This document shows, piece by piece, positions 19,192 through 29,574 of a DNA stretch of 64,000 nt (the stretch's first letter is position 1; every line of letters begins with the position of its first letter). Under the pieces are notes generated by a model, which was given only the letters and a program-made list of their open reading frames with translations, did no database searches and was not told the origin of the DNA. Where the stretch lies: NCBI GenBank assembly GCA_034521445.1, contig JAXHMM010000005.1, forward strand, positions 611,709-675,708. The letters are read 5' to 3'. This stretch comes from Balneolaceae bacterium (GTDB lineage: Bacteria; Bacteroidota; Rhodothermia; Balneolales; Balneolaceae). A program made the position numbers and the translations under genes.

Positions 19192-19667
19192 AATAGCGAG
19201 GTGCTGAATCTGTCGTTCCCAGTCGAAGTCGCCGTCATGCGTGATACGCAGGTTCATCACCCTTCCCTTTTCGGCCAGTTCCACCAGGTTGGTGTTTTCC
19301 AGCATGGCCCGGAGCAGCCGTCGCGGGTGCCGGCCCCGTTTTCGTGCCGGGGACAGGGTTTCTGCGTACGGCACCCCGGAAGGCCCAGGGCGCATTCCGT
19401 GAACAGCTCCTCGCCGTCAATGGCCACCACGATGTCAAAAAGGGTTACCTCCTCCCCCGTCTTAATGAGCTTGACCCCTCCGTTGGGGCCCTTGTGCGAC
19501 TCCACCAGTCCGGCACCGTTGAGCTGCTGCAGAATCTTGGTCAGAAAGTGGAAGGAGATGTCCAGCTTGTCACTCATTTCCTTGATGGAGATATACTGCC
19601 CATGGTCGTTGGAGGCCATGTAGAGCCCGGCCCGCAAACCGTAAACGCAAGACTTGGACAGCAGCAT
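19183..19667 (-). CDS. Rrf2-family transcriptional regulator, NsrR/IscR-like (frameshifted near the end)
   Basis: The start at 19667 leads into an intact winged-helix domain: SKSCVYGLRAGLYMASNDHG, ISIKEMSDKLDISFHFLTKI and GLVESHKGPNGGVKL. The cysteine cluster ECALGLPGC followed by KPC (C-x6-C-x5-C) is at the position where NsrR and IscR bind an iron-sulfur cluster, so it may sense NO or cluster status. A frameshift near 19330 is followed by MLENTNLVELAEKG and the C-terminus to 19183. Two near-identical operators flank the gene, so it probably represses itself and the downstream nos operon. Whether it is a true NsrR orthologue cannot be decided by eye. Confidence 0.8.
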
Positions 19668-19685
19668 GAGATCGTTATTAAAGTT

Positions 19686-19705
19686 TTAAGAGTCTTTAGT
19701 CTTAA
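19686..19705. promoter_or_regulatory. Putative Rrf2-family operator, copy B (upstream of the regulator)
   Basis: TTAAGAGTCTTTAGTCTTAA: a perfect inverted repeat of 6-bp arms with an 8-base centre, 18 bases before the Rrf2 start. It matches copy A at 17 of 20 positions, which points to autoregulation by the Rrf2 protein. Confidence 0.7.
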
Positions 19706-19909
19706 TTTACGGCCGTCCTGCATGACATTGCAAAACTTTTGTCAGATAGTTTACAGCTGACCCAAAACGCTGTATCTGAAGGGGCGATTTATTATCATGC
19801 GTTCGGCGTCCCAACCCAGGCACTTTTTTATCATAAGAACCCGCATACCGTCCCTGACATCTTCTCGTTCAATCCTCCCCTGGAATTACCTGCCGGCCGT
19901 CTCGGGCTG

Positions 19910-21242
19910 ATGGCCCTGCTCTCCCTGGCGCTCCTGCTGCCCGCGGCCTGCTCGCAGGCGCCGCAGTACGAGGACCCGTGACCGCCTTCGAATCGGCGAA
20001 TGTGCTGCCCATGGACCGCGACGCGGTGCTCAGCGGTCATACCGTTGTTGTGCACCAGGGCCGTCTGGGCACAGGTGGGCCCGGATCGGGAAGTGAACGT
20101 CCCGGCGGGCGCCACGCGCATCGACGCCGCCGGCAAGTACCTGATGCCGGGCCTGGCCGAAATGCACGGCCACATCCCGCAGGTGCAGGGCAGCGGCGCC
20201 AGCCCCGGCCAGTACGCCGAGGATATGCTCTACCTCTACCTCACCGGCGGAGTGACCACGGTGCGCGGCATGCTGGGCTCGCCTGGACAGCTGGATCTCA
20301 AGGCGGCGGTAGACAGCGGGGTGGTAACCGGTCCGCACCTTTCCTGGCGGGACCTGCCTTCAACGGCAACGCCGTGAACTCCCCTGCCCACGCGGCGCAG
20401 CGCGTGCGCGAGCAGCGCGAAGAGGGCTGGTACCTGCTGAAGGTGCACGAGGGACTCACCGCAGCCGAGTACGATTCCATGGCGCTTACCGCCAATCGCC
20501 TCGGCATGCCATACGGGGGACACATCCCCAATGAGGTGGGACTGGAGCACGCACTTCAGGCCGGCCAGCAGACGGTGGACCACCTGGACGGTTACCTGGA
20601 ATTCATGGGGGCCATGGAGCGTCCGGCCACCGACGAGCAGATTCAAAGGGCCGTGGACCTCTCCCTGGAATCGGGAGCCTGGGTGGTACCCACCATGGCC
20701 CTCTGGGAGAGCATCATCGGGGCGGCGGACTGGGAGGCCATGCGCGCCGTACGAGGAGGTGAAGTACATGCCGCAGCAGGTGATTGACGGCTGGGAAAAC
20801 TGGATCTCCGATATAGGTCCAATGCCGAATCCCGAAACGGCCGCTGTGCAGGCTGAGAACCGGCTGCGCCTGCTCGGCGCCCTTCACGAGGCGGGGGTGC
20901 CCGTGCTGCTCGGGTACCGACGCCCCGCAGATCTACAGCGTACCCGGATTTTCCATCCACCGCGAGATGCCACTCATGTCGGAAGCCGGCATGAGCAACT
21001 ATGAAATCCTGGTCTCGGGCACGAGGACGGTGGGAGCGTATTTTGGACAGGAAGACCGCTTCGGAACGGTAACCGGGGGCGCCCGCGCCGACCTGCTGCT
21101 GGTCGACGGCAACCCGGTGGAGGACCTCTCCAGACTGCGAGACCTGGCGGGTGTGATGGCAGGCGGCGACTGGATGCCGGCCGACTCCATGGACGCGCGC
21201 CTGCAGGAAATTGCCGGCCGCAACAGCGTGGGGAAGCAGTGA
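19910..21242 (+). CDS. Amidohydrolase-family lipoprotein (frameshifted)
   Basis: A metal-dependent hydrolase of the imidazolonepropionase-like amidohydrolase superfamily. The start at 19910 gives a lipobox (ALLSLALLLPAACSQ). The blocks are AFESANVLPMDRDAVLSGHT, LMPGLAEMHGHIP (the HxH metal site), YLYLTGGVTTVRGMLGSPGQ, LLKVHEGLTAAEYDSM, MPYGGHIPN (metal His) and, near the end, TVTGGARADLLLVDGNPVED. Indels near 19978, 20060, 20350, 20755 and 20910 break the frame. The joined length of about 440 residues suits the family. The substrate is unknown. It ends tail-to-tail with the DUF5916 gene, 11 bases apart. Confidence 0.75.
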
Positions 21243-21253
21243 GCGTTGCCCGG

Positions 21254-23507
21254 TTACAGCCCGAGTGAATAGGACCATTTCAGCAGCAGCGCGCGGCCCG
21301 CGCGATACCGGGCGGCGCGGAACGCCGGGGTCCAGCACCTCCCGCTGGGTGTTAAGCTGTTCGATTTCGAGCACGGCCAGTAGATCGCGCCCCTCCCCCG
21401 AAATGTTGCAGCGCGCCCTGAGGTTGGCGGCCACCAGCTCGGCCACCGCCCTGCTGCTACTGCACGAAGGCGCTGGCCGACAGCCGGCGGTTCGCTGCGG
21501 CCTCGGTGCGCAGCCGTACAATATGGGCGTCATAGGACTGTCCCCGGTCCGGAAAGCGCAGGGCGGCTATGGCGAGGCGCAGGTGCGGCCCAGCTCAAGG
21601 TGCTCAATCGATGCATTCCAGACCGGTTCAACCGATACGCCCGAGCGATGCCCGTCGTAAAAGGAACCCGCGTTGACCGACAGGTTGGCGCGCAGCAGCC
21701 GGTCAGGTGCCATCTGGTAGCGTGCCTGCCCGTCCAGAAAACGATACTCCCCGGCAGATACCTCGGTGCCCGGCAGGAAGGAGACATCCCGCAGAAGATC
21801 TTTAACACCCTCCAGGTTGAGTAGCTCCGCCCCCGACATCATGGACAGCCGGCCCGAAAGCTCCAGGCTGCCTGTCTCCAGGCTCCCGTCGGGATTGCGG
21901 TAGTAGGACGATCCCGAGAGACCCGCCTGCCAGCGCCGGAGGCCCTCACCCTGCTCCAACAGGCGGGCGAAATTGGCCGAAAATCCGCCCGAGGTGAAAT
22001 CCCTTCGCCTCACAAAGCCCACCCCCGGATCGAAATTGCGCCCGGACCGGGCGAAGGAGGACCGAATAGAAGAAACCATCGCTGCGCCGGTTGGACGAGT
22101 CCACCCGCAGGAAACCGGTGTCGCCGGGTCGCCCCGCTGTCCGCCCGGTCAGCCCGTCGTAAAACGCTCTGCGCGGCATCTGGATCGTGGCGTAGTCGTT
22201 GCCGGTCACCCTCACCAGTCCGTCTATGCCGTAAGCCACGTTGTGCCCGGCCTCGGAGAGGCGGCTTGTGAGCATGCCGCCCAGGTAGGAATTTTCGTTG
22301 AACACCCTGCGCTTGAGGCGCGACGCGCACGAAGCTCTCCGAGGGCAGGTTCTCGCTGTCGGCCGTTTGCATGTTGATAAGACCCAGGTCCATTCCCGTG
22401 CGCCCGGTGAGGCGGCCTCCGCCCCAGATGCGGATGGGACGCCCCCCGGCATCCAGTCCGATGCGCCGGCTGAAAAAGAGCTGGTCCCTGCCTCCCAGGT
22501 CGAAGCTGAAAATGGAGGCGCGCTCCTGGAAAAACTGGCGCTTCTCAGGAAAAAAGAGGGGAAAGCGGGTGAGATTGACCTGCTGGTTGTCGGCCTCCAC
22601 CTGGGCAAAATCGGTGTTGAAGGTGGCGTCCAGCGTGAGGTTGGAGCTCAGGTTATACTTCACGTCGAAGCCCGCCTCCCGGGTAACGTCGTTGGAGGCC
22701 TCCCACGCGTCGGAGGTGGCGTTCAGTTCAGACTGGCGCTCCACACCGCCCACGGGTCAGGCTTCAGGTAAAGGGGACGGCGGCTCTCCACGCCTTCCAG
22801 CACCACGTCGCGGGCCTGGGAGGGTTTGGCGAAAGCCAGTGCCCATTCAGGCGGGATGGGAGGATAGATATGGCGGCGCACGCCTTTTGAGAGGTATCGG
22901 TAAGTGATGAAGCCAATCTCGGCCCTCCCGTCGCGCACCTGCAGGCCGATGCTGGAGAAGGGTATGCGCATCTCGGCAAACCATCCCTCGGGGGTGCGGG
23001 TGGTCTCCACTTCCCAGTGGGTGTTCCAGGTATCGTTCATGGGCCTGCCCGAGGAGAAGTCCGCGTCGTTGGAGATGGCCATGTCGACACGCACCCCGGC
23101 GGGATTGGTGATAAACCAGAGGGCGTTTTCGTTGTCGTTGAACGGATCCACCACCAGCGCAAAGATGTCGTCCTCGCTGTATCCGTCACGGGAGAGGGTA
23201 TTCACGCGGATGTCGGAGGGATTCGAGGTATAGAGTTCTCCGGCCACATAGAGGTTATGGTTGTCGTAGGCCACGCGGATAAGGGTCTTGTCGGACATCT
23301 CGCCGCGGTAAACCGGCTCGAACATGACCAGGGGAGGGATTGATGCGGCGCCAGGCGTCCTCTTCGATTTTTCCGTTCGATGGTCGCCGGCCCGCTGAGC
23401 CGGGGTATGGGATTCTTCACGGTTTCTGCGGACTGACCAAAAATTGCCCGGGGCAGCAGTGCCAGCAGCACGGCTGCACGAACGATCGTTCTGGTGTGGC
23501 CAAACAT
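21254..23507 (-). CDS. DUF5916 outer-membrane protein with N-terminal CBM9-like domain (frameshifted)
   Basis: About 745 residues. The start at 23507 gives a signal peptide (VRAAVLLALLPRAIFGQ). The N-terminal CBM9-like domain includes LIRVAYDNHNLYVAGELYTS and DDIFALVVDPFNDNENALWF. The classic DUF5916 block reads NLTLDATFNTDFAQVEADNQ, QVNLTRFPLFFPEKRQFFQE and RIGLDAGGRPIRIWGGGRLT, followed by a predicted beta-barrel that ends KWSYSLGL. At least six indels occur. The function of the family is not settled; it is thought to sit in the outer membrane. The gene diverges from the esterase at 23740, and the gap holds a perfect palindrome. Confidence 0.8.
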
Positions 23508-23652
23508 AAGCTTTGCGATAGGAGGTTTTACTGCGAAGCTAAATAAAAGCAATCGCGGGAAGAGATGCAGAGCAGGTTGAAGGCGATGCGCGTCACGCCC
23601 TTCATCCCTGTCATGTGCCTGTTCATCCCGGCCGTCTCGGGTCTCGCTCTCA

Positions 23653-23676
23653 AATTCCTGCATGCATGCAGGAATT
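23653..23676. promoter_or_regulatory. 24-bp perfect palindrome between divergent genes
   Basis: The arm AATTCCTGCATG is followed directly by its reverse complement, with no loop. It lies 64 bases upstream of the esterase start and 146 bases upstream of the DUF5916 start. With no spacer and no T-run it suits a dimeric regulator site better than a terminator. The regulator is unknown. Confidence 0.5.
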
Positions 23677-23739
23677 CGGGCATGCTCCGTCGAGCGGTAA
23701 CCCATCTGACTTACCAACTCAACTCCAGACCGGACCTCC

Positions 23740-24634
23740 ATGACACGTCCCCTTCTCGGTATCCTGCTGCTGTCCCTTCTCTCCTTCTCCTCCTGCAAGC
23801 TGCTGGGTGGAAACGACAGCGGCGGGGAGGGGAGCGGCCGTGCGCCCGACGACGGGCTGGTCCGCCACTCGGTGGTGGTGGACGGCACCACACGCACCTC
23901 CTGGGTATCCTCCCGGGAGCCCACCGGAAGACCCCATGCCCCTGGTGATGATGTTTCACGGGGCCCACGGCAGCGGCAAGGGCATGAGCCAGGGTATTCA
24001 CTTCAACCGCCTGGCCGAAGAACACGGCCTGGTCGTGGCCTACCCCGACGCCGAAGTCGGCAACTGGGCTGGAAGGCTGCGGCTGCAACAACGCCGACCG
24101 TCTCGGGATCAAGGATATGGCCTTTGTAGAGAAGATGATCGTGGCCATGACCCGCAATGAAGCGGTGGACGACAAGCGAATCTACGGGGTGGGCTTTTCG
24201 CAGGGGGGACTTTTGCCAGCCGGCTGGCCTGCGAGGCCAGCGACCGCTTCCGGGTATCGTGGTGGTCGGCCAACATGTCGGTGCCCTTCTCAGAGCTGCT
24301 CCCCCGGGAGCCGGTGGCCATGCGCTTTATCCAGGGTACGGCGGACGAGATCCTTCCCTACGGGGGTACCGACAATGGGACCCTCTCCCTGCTGTCGGCG
24401 CCCGAAGCCGTGCGGTTTTGGGCGGCGAAGAACGGTGTGGAACCATACCGGGGAGGCGGCCTGGCGGCCGAATGGGGAACGTGGTTGGGTTAAAATCAAC
24501 CGCTACCGGGATCCTGAGGGCAATCCGCGCCGATTCGCGGAGCTGCTGAGCGTCTACATGCAGGGTCACCGCTGGATCAGCAACCCTGGGTCGACTCCAA
24601 CGAGGAGATCCTGGAAATGGTGCAGAATCACTGA
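23740..24634 (+). CDS. PHB-depolymerase-like (LpqC/CE1) esterase lipoprotein (frameshifted)
   Basis: An alpha/beta hydrolase of the polyhydroxybutyrate-depolymerase/feruloyl-esterase group. The start at 23740 gives a lipobox (LLLSLLSFSSCKLLGG). With indels repaired the order is PLVMMFHGAHGSGKGMSQGI (oxyanion region), HGLVVAYPDAEVGNWA, a GCGCNN stretch typical of the family, IYGVGFSQGGL (nucleophile serine in GxSxGG), MRFIQGTADEILPYGG (acid region), and a tail with MQGHRW for the histidine. The length is about 295 residues. Probably anchored in the periplasm or outer membrane. Its natural substrate is unknown. Confidence 0.75.
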
Positions 24635-24698
24635 AAGGCAGGCAACGGCAGCCACCTGCGCCATGCCGTTTCGCCTCCTTCCACCTGTTCCCGCCCGT

Positions 24699-25466
24699 CT
24701 AATCCTGGCCCAGCCAGGACTTGAGCTCAGGTGTGCGTCTGCGGCTTATCACCACCTGGTCTTCCCCGTCGGGATCCGGCACCAGGTTGACGGTGACCTG
24801 TCCCTTGAAATAGGACTCCAGCTCGCTGATGGCGTCGAGGCTGGCGATAAACTGCCGGTTCAGCCGGAAAAACTGCCGCGGGTCGAGCAGACCCTCCAGC
24901 TCCGTGAGGGTATAGTCCACCACGTATTTTCTGCCTTCGTGGGTTACCAGCATGACCAGCTTGTCGCTGGCCTGGAAGTAGGCCACTTCCCGGTCGTTGA
25001 CGGGAAGCAGGCGCTGGCCCAGCTTCACCAGGAAACGGCGTTTTTGTACCGGGTCTGGTTGAGAAGATTTTTGGAGAAGATAAACGGCCGGGTCTCGATC
25101 GTGGAAGCCTGCATGCGGCGCAGCTTGGCCAGGGATCCCTCCACCTTGTCCCGGGATAGGGGCTTGACCAGGTAATCCACGCTGTTCATCTCAAAAGCCT
25201 TCAGGGCGTATTCGTCGTAGGCGGTAGTGAAGATAATGGGCTGACGTTGTGCTCCAGGTACCTGCAGGCGTGCTGGGAGCAGGAGCCGTCAGGAGAGCTC
25301 AATGTCCATGAAGATCAGGTCGGGGTTATCCCGGCGGATGATTCCGGCCGGCCTCCCGGCCCGTTTCCACGGCAGCTATAACGTCTGCAGAGGGCTCGAG
25401 TTCTTCCACGATATTTCTCAGCTGGCGCTGCGCGGGAGCCTCGTCTTCACAGATCAGAATACGCAT
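24699..25466 (-). CDS. LytTR-family response regulator (frameshifted in receiver domain)
   Basis: The receiver domain starts at 25466 (MRILICEDEAPAQRQLRNIV), with the phospho-acceptor region reading DLIFMDIELS in the corrected frame near 25310. The LytTR DNA-binding domain is intact from 25028: RLLPVNDREVAYFQASDKLV, RQFFRLNRQFIASLDAISEL and VVISRRRTPELKSWLGQD. The length of about 255 residues is normal. It follows the LytS-like kinase gene by four bases and is surely its partner. The target promoters are unknown. Confidence 0.82.
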
Positions 25467-25470
25467 GGTC

Positions 25471-26516
25471 TCAGTAGGTTAGCAGTGGTACGCGTACGGT
25501 AAAAGTGCCATTCTCCTTTTCGATCATAACAGGCCGGTGGGTCAGGAAGGTATAGCGCTGCCGTATGTTATTCAGTCCGAATCCCACGCCACCGGTTTTC
25601 CCATTCTTGGGTCGCAGCGTGTTCTCCACCACCGAAGTATTCGCCCTCTCCACAGTAAAGCCGGGATGTGCAGGGGTTCCTGCAGGGAGAGCTTGTTATG
25701 GCGGATGGCGTTCTCCACCAGGATCTGAAGGGTGGCCGGCGGTAGTCGGAATAGCCCCCGGTCCCGCTCTCCTCAATACTGCATTCGAGCTGCTCCTCAT
25801 AACGTATGCCCAGCAGAAAAAGATAATCCCGTATGAAACTGAGCTCGTCCTCCAGCCGGATCACCTCCTCCTGGCGGGTGTTCAGAACATAGCGGTAAAT
25901 GACACCCAGCTTCTCCAGGTAGCGCTGGGCCAGCTCGGGATCCTCGTCAATAAGCGCGTTGAGCACGTTAAAGTTGTTGAACAGGAAATAGGGGATCTTA
26001 CCTGGGAACGCAGCATGCCCAGTTTGGCCTTCACGTTCTCCTTCTCCAGCGCCTGGCTGCGAAGGATCGATTCCTTCCAACCCGCCACCAGGGTGCCTGC
26101 GTTCACGAAAACCGCCTGCAGCAGCGAGAAAAGAATCGCAAAAAGCGTGTATTCGATGACCCCGGGCCACCACACCTCCATCCCCCACACCACCCGGTAG
26201 AGCAGGTAAGCAAAGGGGAATGACCACCAGGGGGGTGACCGCAACGGTGAGCGCCAGCTCCAGTCCCAGCCGCGTGCGCGGCCTTCTTTTCCAGGGGAGC
26301 CGGCGGTCCAGGTCACGGGACTGGGACTGGTGGAATCCGAAGAGCAGTGCCAGGGTGCGAGACCATCAACGAGTACTCTGCGTGCGCGTACAGGGTCATG
26401 CCCTCGAACTCATAGCCCCGGATGAGAAAGAGCAGGCTGTAGGAGGGCAGCGCCAGCAGGAGACTGATCAGCAGGCGATTGCGCCGGGAATTGATATGGA
26501 GCATGTCCATGCTCAT
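25471..26516 (-). CDS. LytS/YehU-type sensor histidine kinase (frameshifted)
   Basis: An inner-membrane kinase with four N-terminal membrane segments (LLISLLLALPSYSLLFLI, then FPFAYLLYRVVWG and TLFAILFSLLQAVFVNAG). The His_kinase domain reads LRSQV, then FLFNNFNVLNALIDEDPELA. The raw sequence lacks the H-box histidine, but deleting two inserted bases near 25992 and 25998 gives exactly VNPHFLFNNFN. ATPase blocks follow: LEDELSFIRDYLFLLGIRYE and GGVGFGLNNIRQRYTFL. The start overlaps the stop of the upstream propeller gene (ATGA), which couples sensor and propeller protein. Confidence 0.8.
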
Positions 26517-27839
26517 CGGATGTCGTAGCGGTGAATACGGGCCGGGGGCCAGCCATCCTCATGGGGACGGCGATCGTCCCCGTAGTACCCCCAGGGACTG
26601 TTAACAATGTAGTATACACTCTTTTGATGAACAATGCCTGTGGTTGGCTCCCCGTAGGATTCCAGGGCCCGGTCCAGTGCCACCCGGATGCCTTCCACGG
26701 CCGTTCCGGCGCCGGGATCCACTTCCGACATGCGCATGGGATGGGTGCCGTTCTGGATGGTGTAGAGCCTGCCCTCATGCCAGGCCGGGCCGTCGGTGCC
26801 CTTGAGAAGGTAATGTTCCCCCGGGAACAGGGGCTCCGGAGCACTCCCCTCCGCCGCCCGCAGGCGATAGATTCCCGTCAAGTAGTCGGCTGCATAGAGC
26901 GTGCCGGTTCGCCCGTCCAGGGCCAGACCCTGCAGGTTGCCGAATTCCTCGTGGCGAACCAGGGTATCCAGTCCGGCATCCCCCGGTAAAAGGCGCCATA
27001 TGACGGGCTGCCGGCCGTCGGAAAGGAAGACGGTGCCGTCCACGCCGATCTCCAGGTCGCCGAATGGTGCCTCCCGGGCAGCTCATGGACGGCGGTCACC
27101 TCCCCCTTCCGCAGGTCCACTTCCAGGAGTGCGGAACGGCCCTCAAGCGAGTCGTTCCAGCCGGCGAATTCAGACACGGCCGATGTCGCCACCCAGAGCC
27201 GTGTGGTATCTCGTGGATCAACCTCCAGGGCAAAGGCCGACCAGAAGCCGTATTCCTCTAGGCGGACGACCTCCCGCAGCGTCTGTCCGAGGCTGTCGAA
27301 AGCCACCACGCGTCCCCGCCGAATGTCCCCCGCCAGGAATGCCCCGTCAAGAGGCGACCAGGCCAGGGCTTCCGCATGGAATTGCTCCTCCCCCAGGGTC
27401 GCGTAGGGCCGGCTGGACTGCAGGGTTCTATTTTGTGCCCTTACCGCAGCGAGGAGATTGCGGTAGGCCGGATGTTCCCGCAGCCCGGCGAAATCCGGAT
27501 CTTCCGCAAAAGCGGAGTCGGCATAGAGGCGGCTGCGGGCGGCCAGCGTTTCCAGGGCGCGGCCATGCTCGCCGCGCAGAGCCAGGGCGGCGGCCAGGTT
27601 ATAGCTCAGCACGGGGTGCCAGGGCCGCAGGGAGTCGGCCCGTCCGGACGCCCGGTAGAAAGCCTCGGTGTCGCCCTTCCGGTAGGCCTCCACGCTCTCC
27701 CGGTGATCAGTCTCCCGCGTCTTTCTGCGCCCGGGCGGGATCACACGACGCTTCCCAGAAGGAGCAGAAGAAGGAGAACAGGCAGCATGGAGAGGGCGCG
27801 GAGAGAGCCCCGCTTCAGGAGATGACGATAACGAGTCAT
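26513..27839 (-). CDS. Exported TPR plus SMP-30-like beta-propeller protein (frameshifted)
   Basis: About 440 residues. A signal peptide starts at 27839 (LRALSMLPVLLLLLLGSVV). A TPR-like helical part follows (VLSYNLAAALALRGEHGRAL), then a propeller resembling SMP-30/gluconolactonase: AEALAWSPLDGAFLAGDIRR, VFLSDGRQPVIWRLLPGD, LQGLALDGRTGTLYAADYLT and KSVYYIVNSPWGYYGDDR. Frameshifts lie near 27740 and 27060. No catalytic assignment is possible; it may only bind a ligand. Its stop overlaps the start of the LytS-like kinase by four bases, so it may be an accessory or input protein for that two-component system (inference). Confidence 0.65.
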
Positions 27840-28068
27840 GGCCGGGTGCTGTATGCGTTGGGATGGTGGCTACCAAGGTAGCCAAAGACGCGCCCGTGCG
27901 GAGAGATGCCAGGGACCTGAATCGACACCTGGGACCTCCAAGGCCCGACTGGTTTCCGGACCGGAGCCGTATACGCTGCCGCGCCGGAGACCCCGCTCAG
28001 AAAAGGGAAAATGCGTTCCCCTAGAATCCGCCGGCGCCGGCGCAAAATCGCGGAAATCATAACCTCCC

Positions 28069-29538
28069 ATGATCACGAAGACCCGTCTTTCCTGCCTGTA
28101 CTATTCCGGGCCAGCCCTGCTCCTGCTGGTCCTGGCATGCTCTGGCGCAGGTGCCCGCGCACGCCCGGCCTTCCCGGGCGGGGCCCGGGGTGGTGTCGGG
28201 GACAGCCTGCTGAGCGACGCCGATCCCTCCCCAGGCCCACGCCATTTTCCTGCCCTCCGGCTACCGGCCGGATCGCAGCTGGCCGGTGCTCTTCCTCATG
28301 GACCCGAGGGGCCGTGCCCTGGTACCCCTGCAGCGCTTCCGTCCCGTGGCCGACTCCCTGGGCTACATCATGGTCAGCTGTCGGAATACCATGAGCGACG
28401 GTCCCGACGAGCCCAACGTACAGGCCCTTAACGCCATGCTGGCTGACGCGGCGGCCACCTGGTCGGTGGACGCCCGCCGCTACTACCCTGGTCGGGTTTT
28501 CAGGGCACCGCCCGCCTCTCCTGGTCTGTATGCCTACCGAGATACCCCGCAACGTGGCGGGGGTGATCGGGGTTGGGGCGGGGCACCGCCCATGGAATGG
28601 TGCCGGCAGCCCAGGTTCAGATGGAGGGCAAGCCCTTCGCCTTCTACGGGGGCGGCGGCTTCCACGATTTCAACTACCTGGAGATGGTGGAGCTGGAAAC
28701 GCACCTGGGAGCTGCTCACCTTCAACCACAAGATGGTTCTGCCCGGGTCCCCACGCCCTGGCCCAACCGGCAGCGCCTGTACGACGACGCCCTGCGCTGG
28801 ATGCACCTGCAGGCCATGAGGACTGGAAGCATAGAAACCGACACCGCTTTTGTGCGCCGTTACTACGCCTCCAGCCTGCGGCAGATCCGGGCCTCGCCCG
28901 ACATCCGGGAGTCAAGGGCCTGCAGGACCTGATGCGCTCCTTCGAGGGACTGGTGGAGCATCCGGACACGGTGCGTGACCGCTACCGCCGCCTGGAGAGA
29001 TCGCGGGACTTCCGGCGCCTTCGCGACCGCATCGGCGAGCTCATAGGTAGCTACCGCGACTACAACGTCCGGGCCTCCGGCCTGCTGGAAGGTCTTTTGG
29101 AAAGAAATGGAAACACTGCCCAGCGCCGGTGCGTTGCTGCGGCGCCTCGATGTGAAGGAGCTTCAGGCAGAGGCGGAGGACAGTACCGATGCCTATGGCG
29201 CCCGGGCCGCCCGCGTGAAGCTGGAGCTGGCCTACGTGAAAGCTTCCTTCTACGTTCCGCGAGAGGCCCTGCGCCGGGGAAAAGCCCGGCGGGCACTGCT
29301 TTCCCTGGAGGTGGCCGAGGGCATCCTCGGGCACGCTCGGTGCCCGGCTATTCCGGGCGATGGCCCACCATGCGCTGGGCGAGCGGGAACACGCCATGGA
29401 GAACCTGGAAGAGCTTCTGCAGTCAGGAGTTCCGCCCGCCTACCTGGAGAGCATGGCGCAGCTGGAGGAGCTCCGGGACGATCCGGACTTCAAGGCGCTG
29501 ATGAAGCGCTACCGCGGGAGAACCGCGACAGGCCGTGA
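28069..29538 (+). CDS. Putative exported alpha/beta hydrolase with helical C-terminal region (frameshifted)
   Basis: The start at 28069 gives a lipoprotein-like leader (SGPALLLLVLACSG). The catalytic-type part includes AIFLPSGYRPDRSWPVLFLM, MVSCRNTMSDGPDEPNVQAL and, after an indel near 28490, a nucleophile-elbow-like GFSGTAR. The second half is helical and TPR-like ([40 protein letters not shown]) and ends ENRDRP at 29538. At least six indels occur. The pattern matches a family of putative esterase-like proteins in which a hydrolase domain precedes repeats, but I cannot name it. The catalytic acid and histidine are not identified. Confidence 0.55.
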
Positions 29539-29574
29539 CCGCCGGTGGAGCGAGACGGTCCGCGGCGAATCGCT

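Noticed and set aside
25985..26030. Apparent loss of the phospho-accepting histidine in the LytS-like kinase (tyrosine at the H-box)
   Set aside because: Deleting two inserted bases changes AGATCCCCTAT to AATCCCCAT and restores VNPHF exactly, so this is an indel artefact rather than a degenerate kinase.
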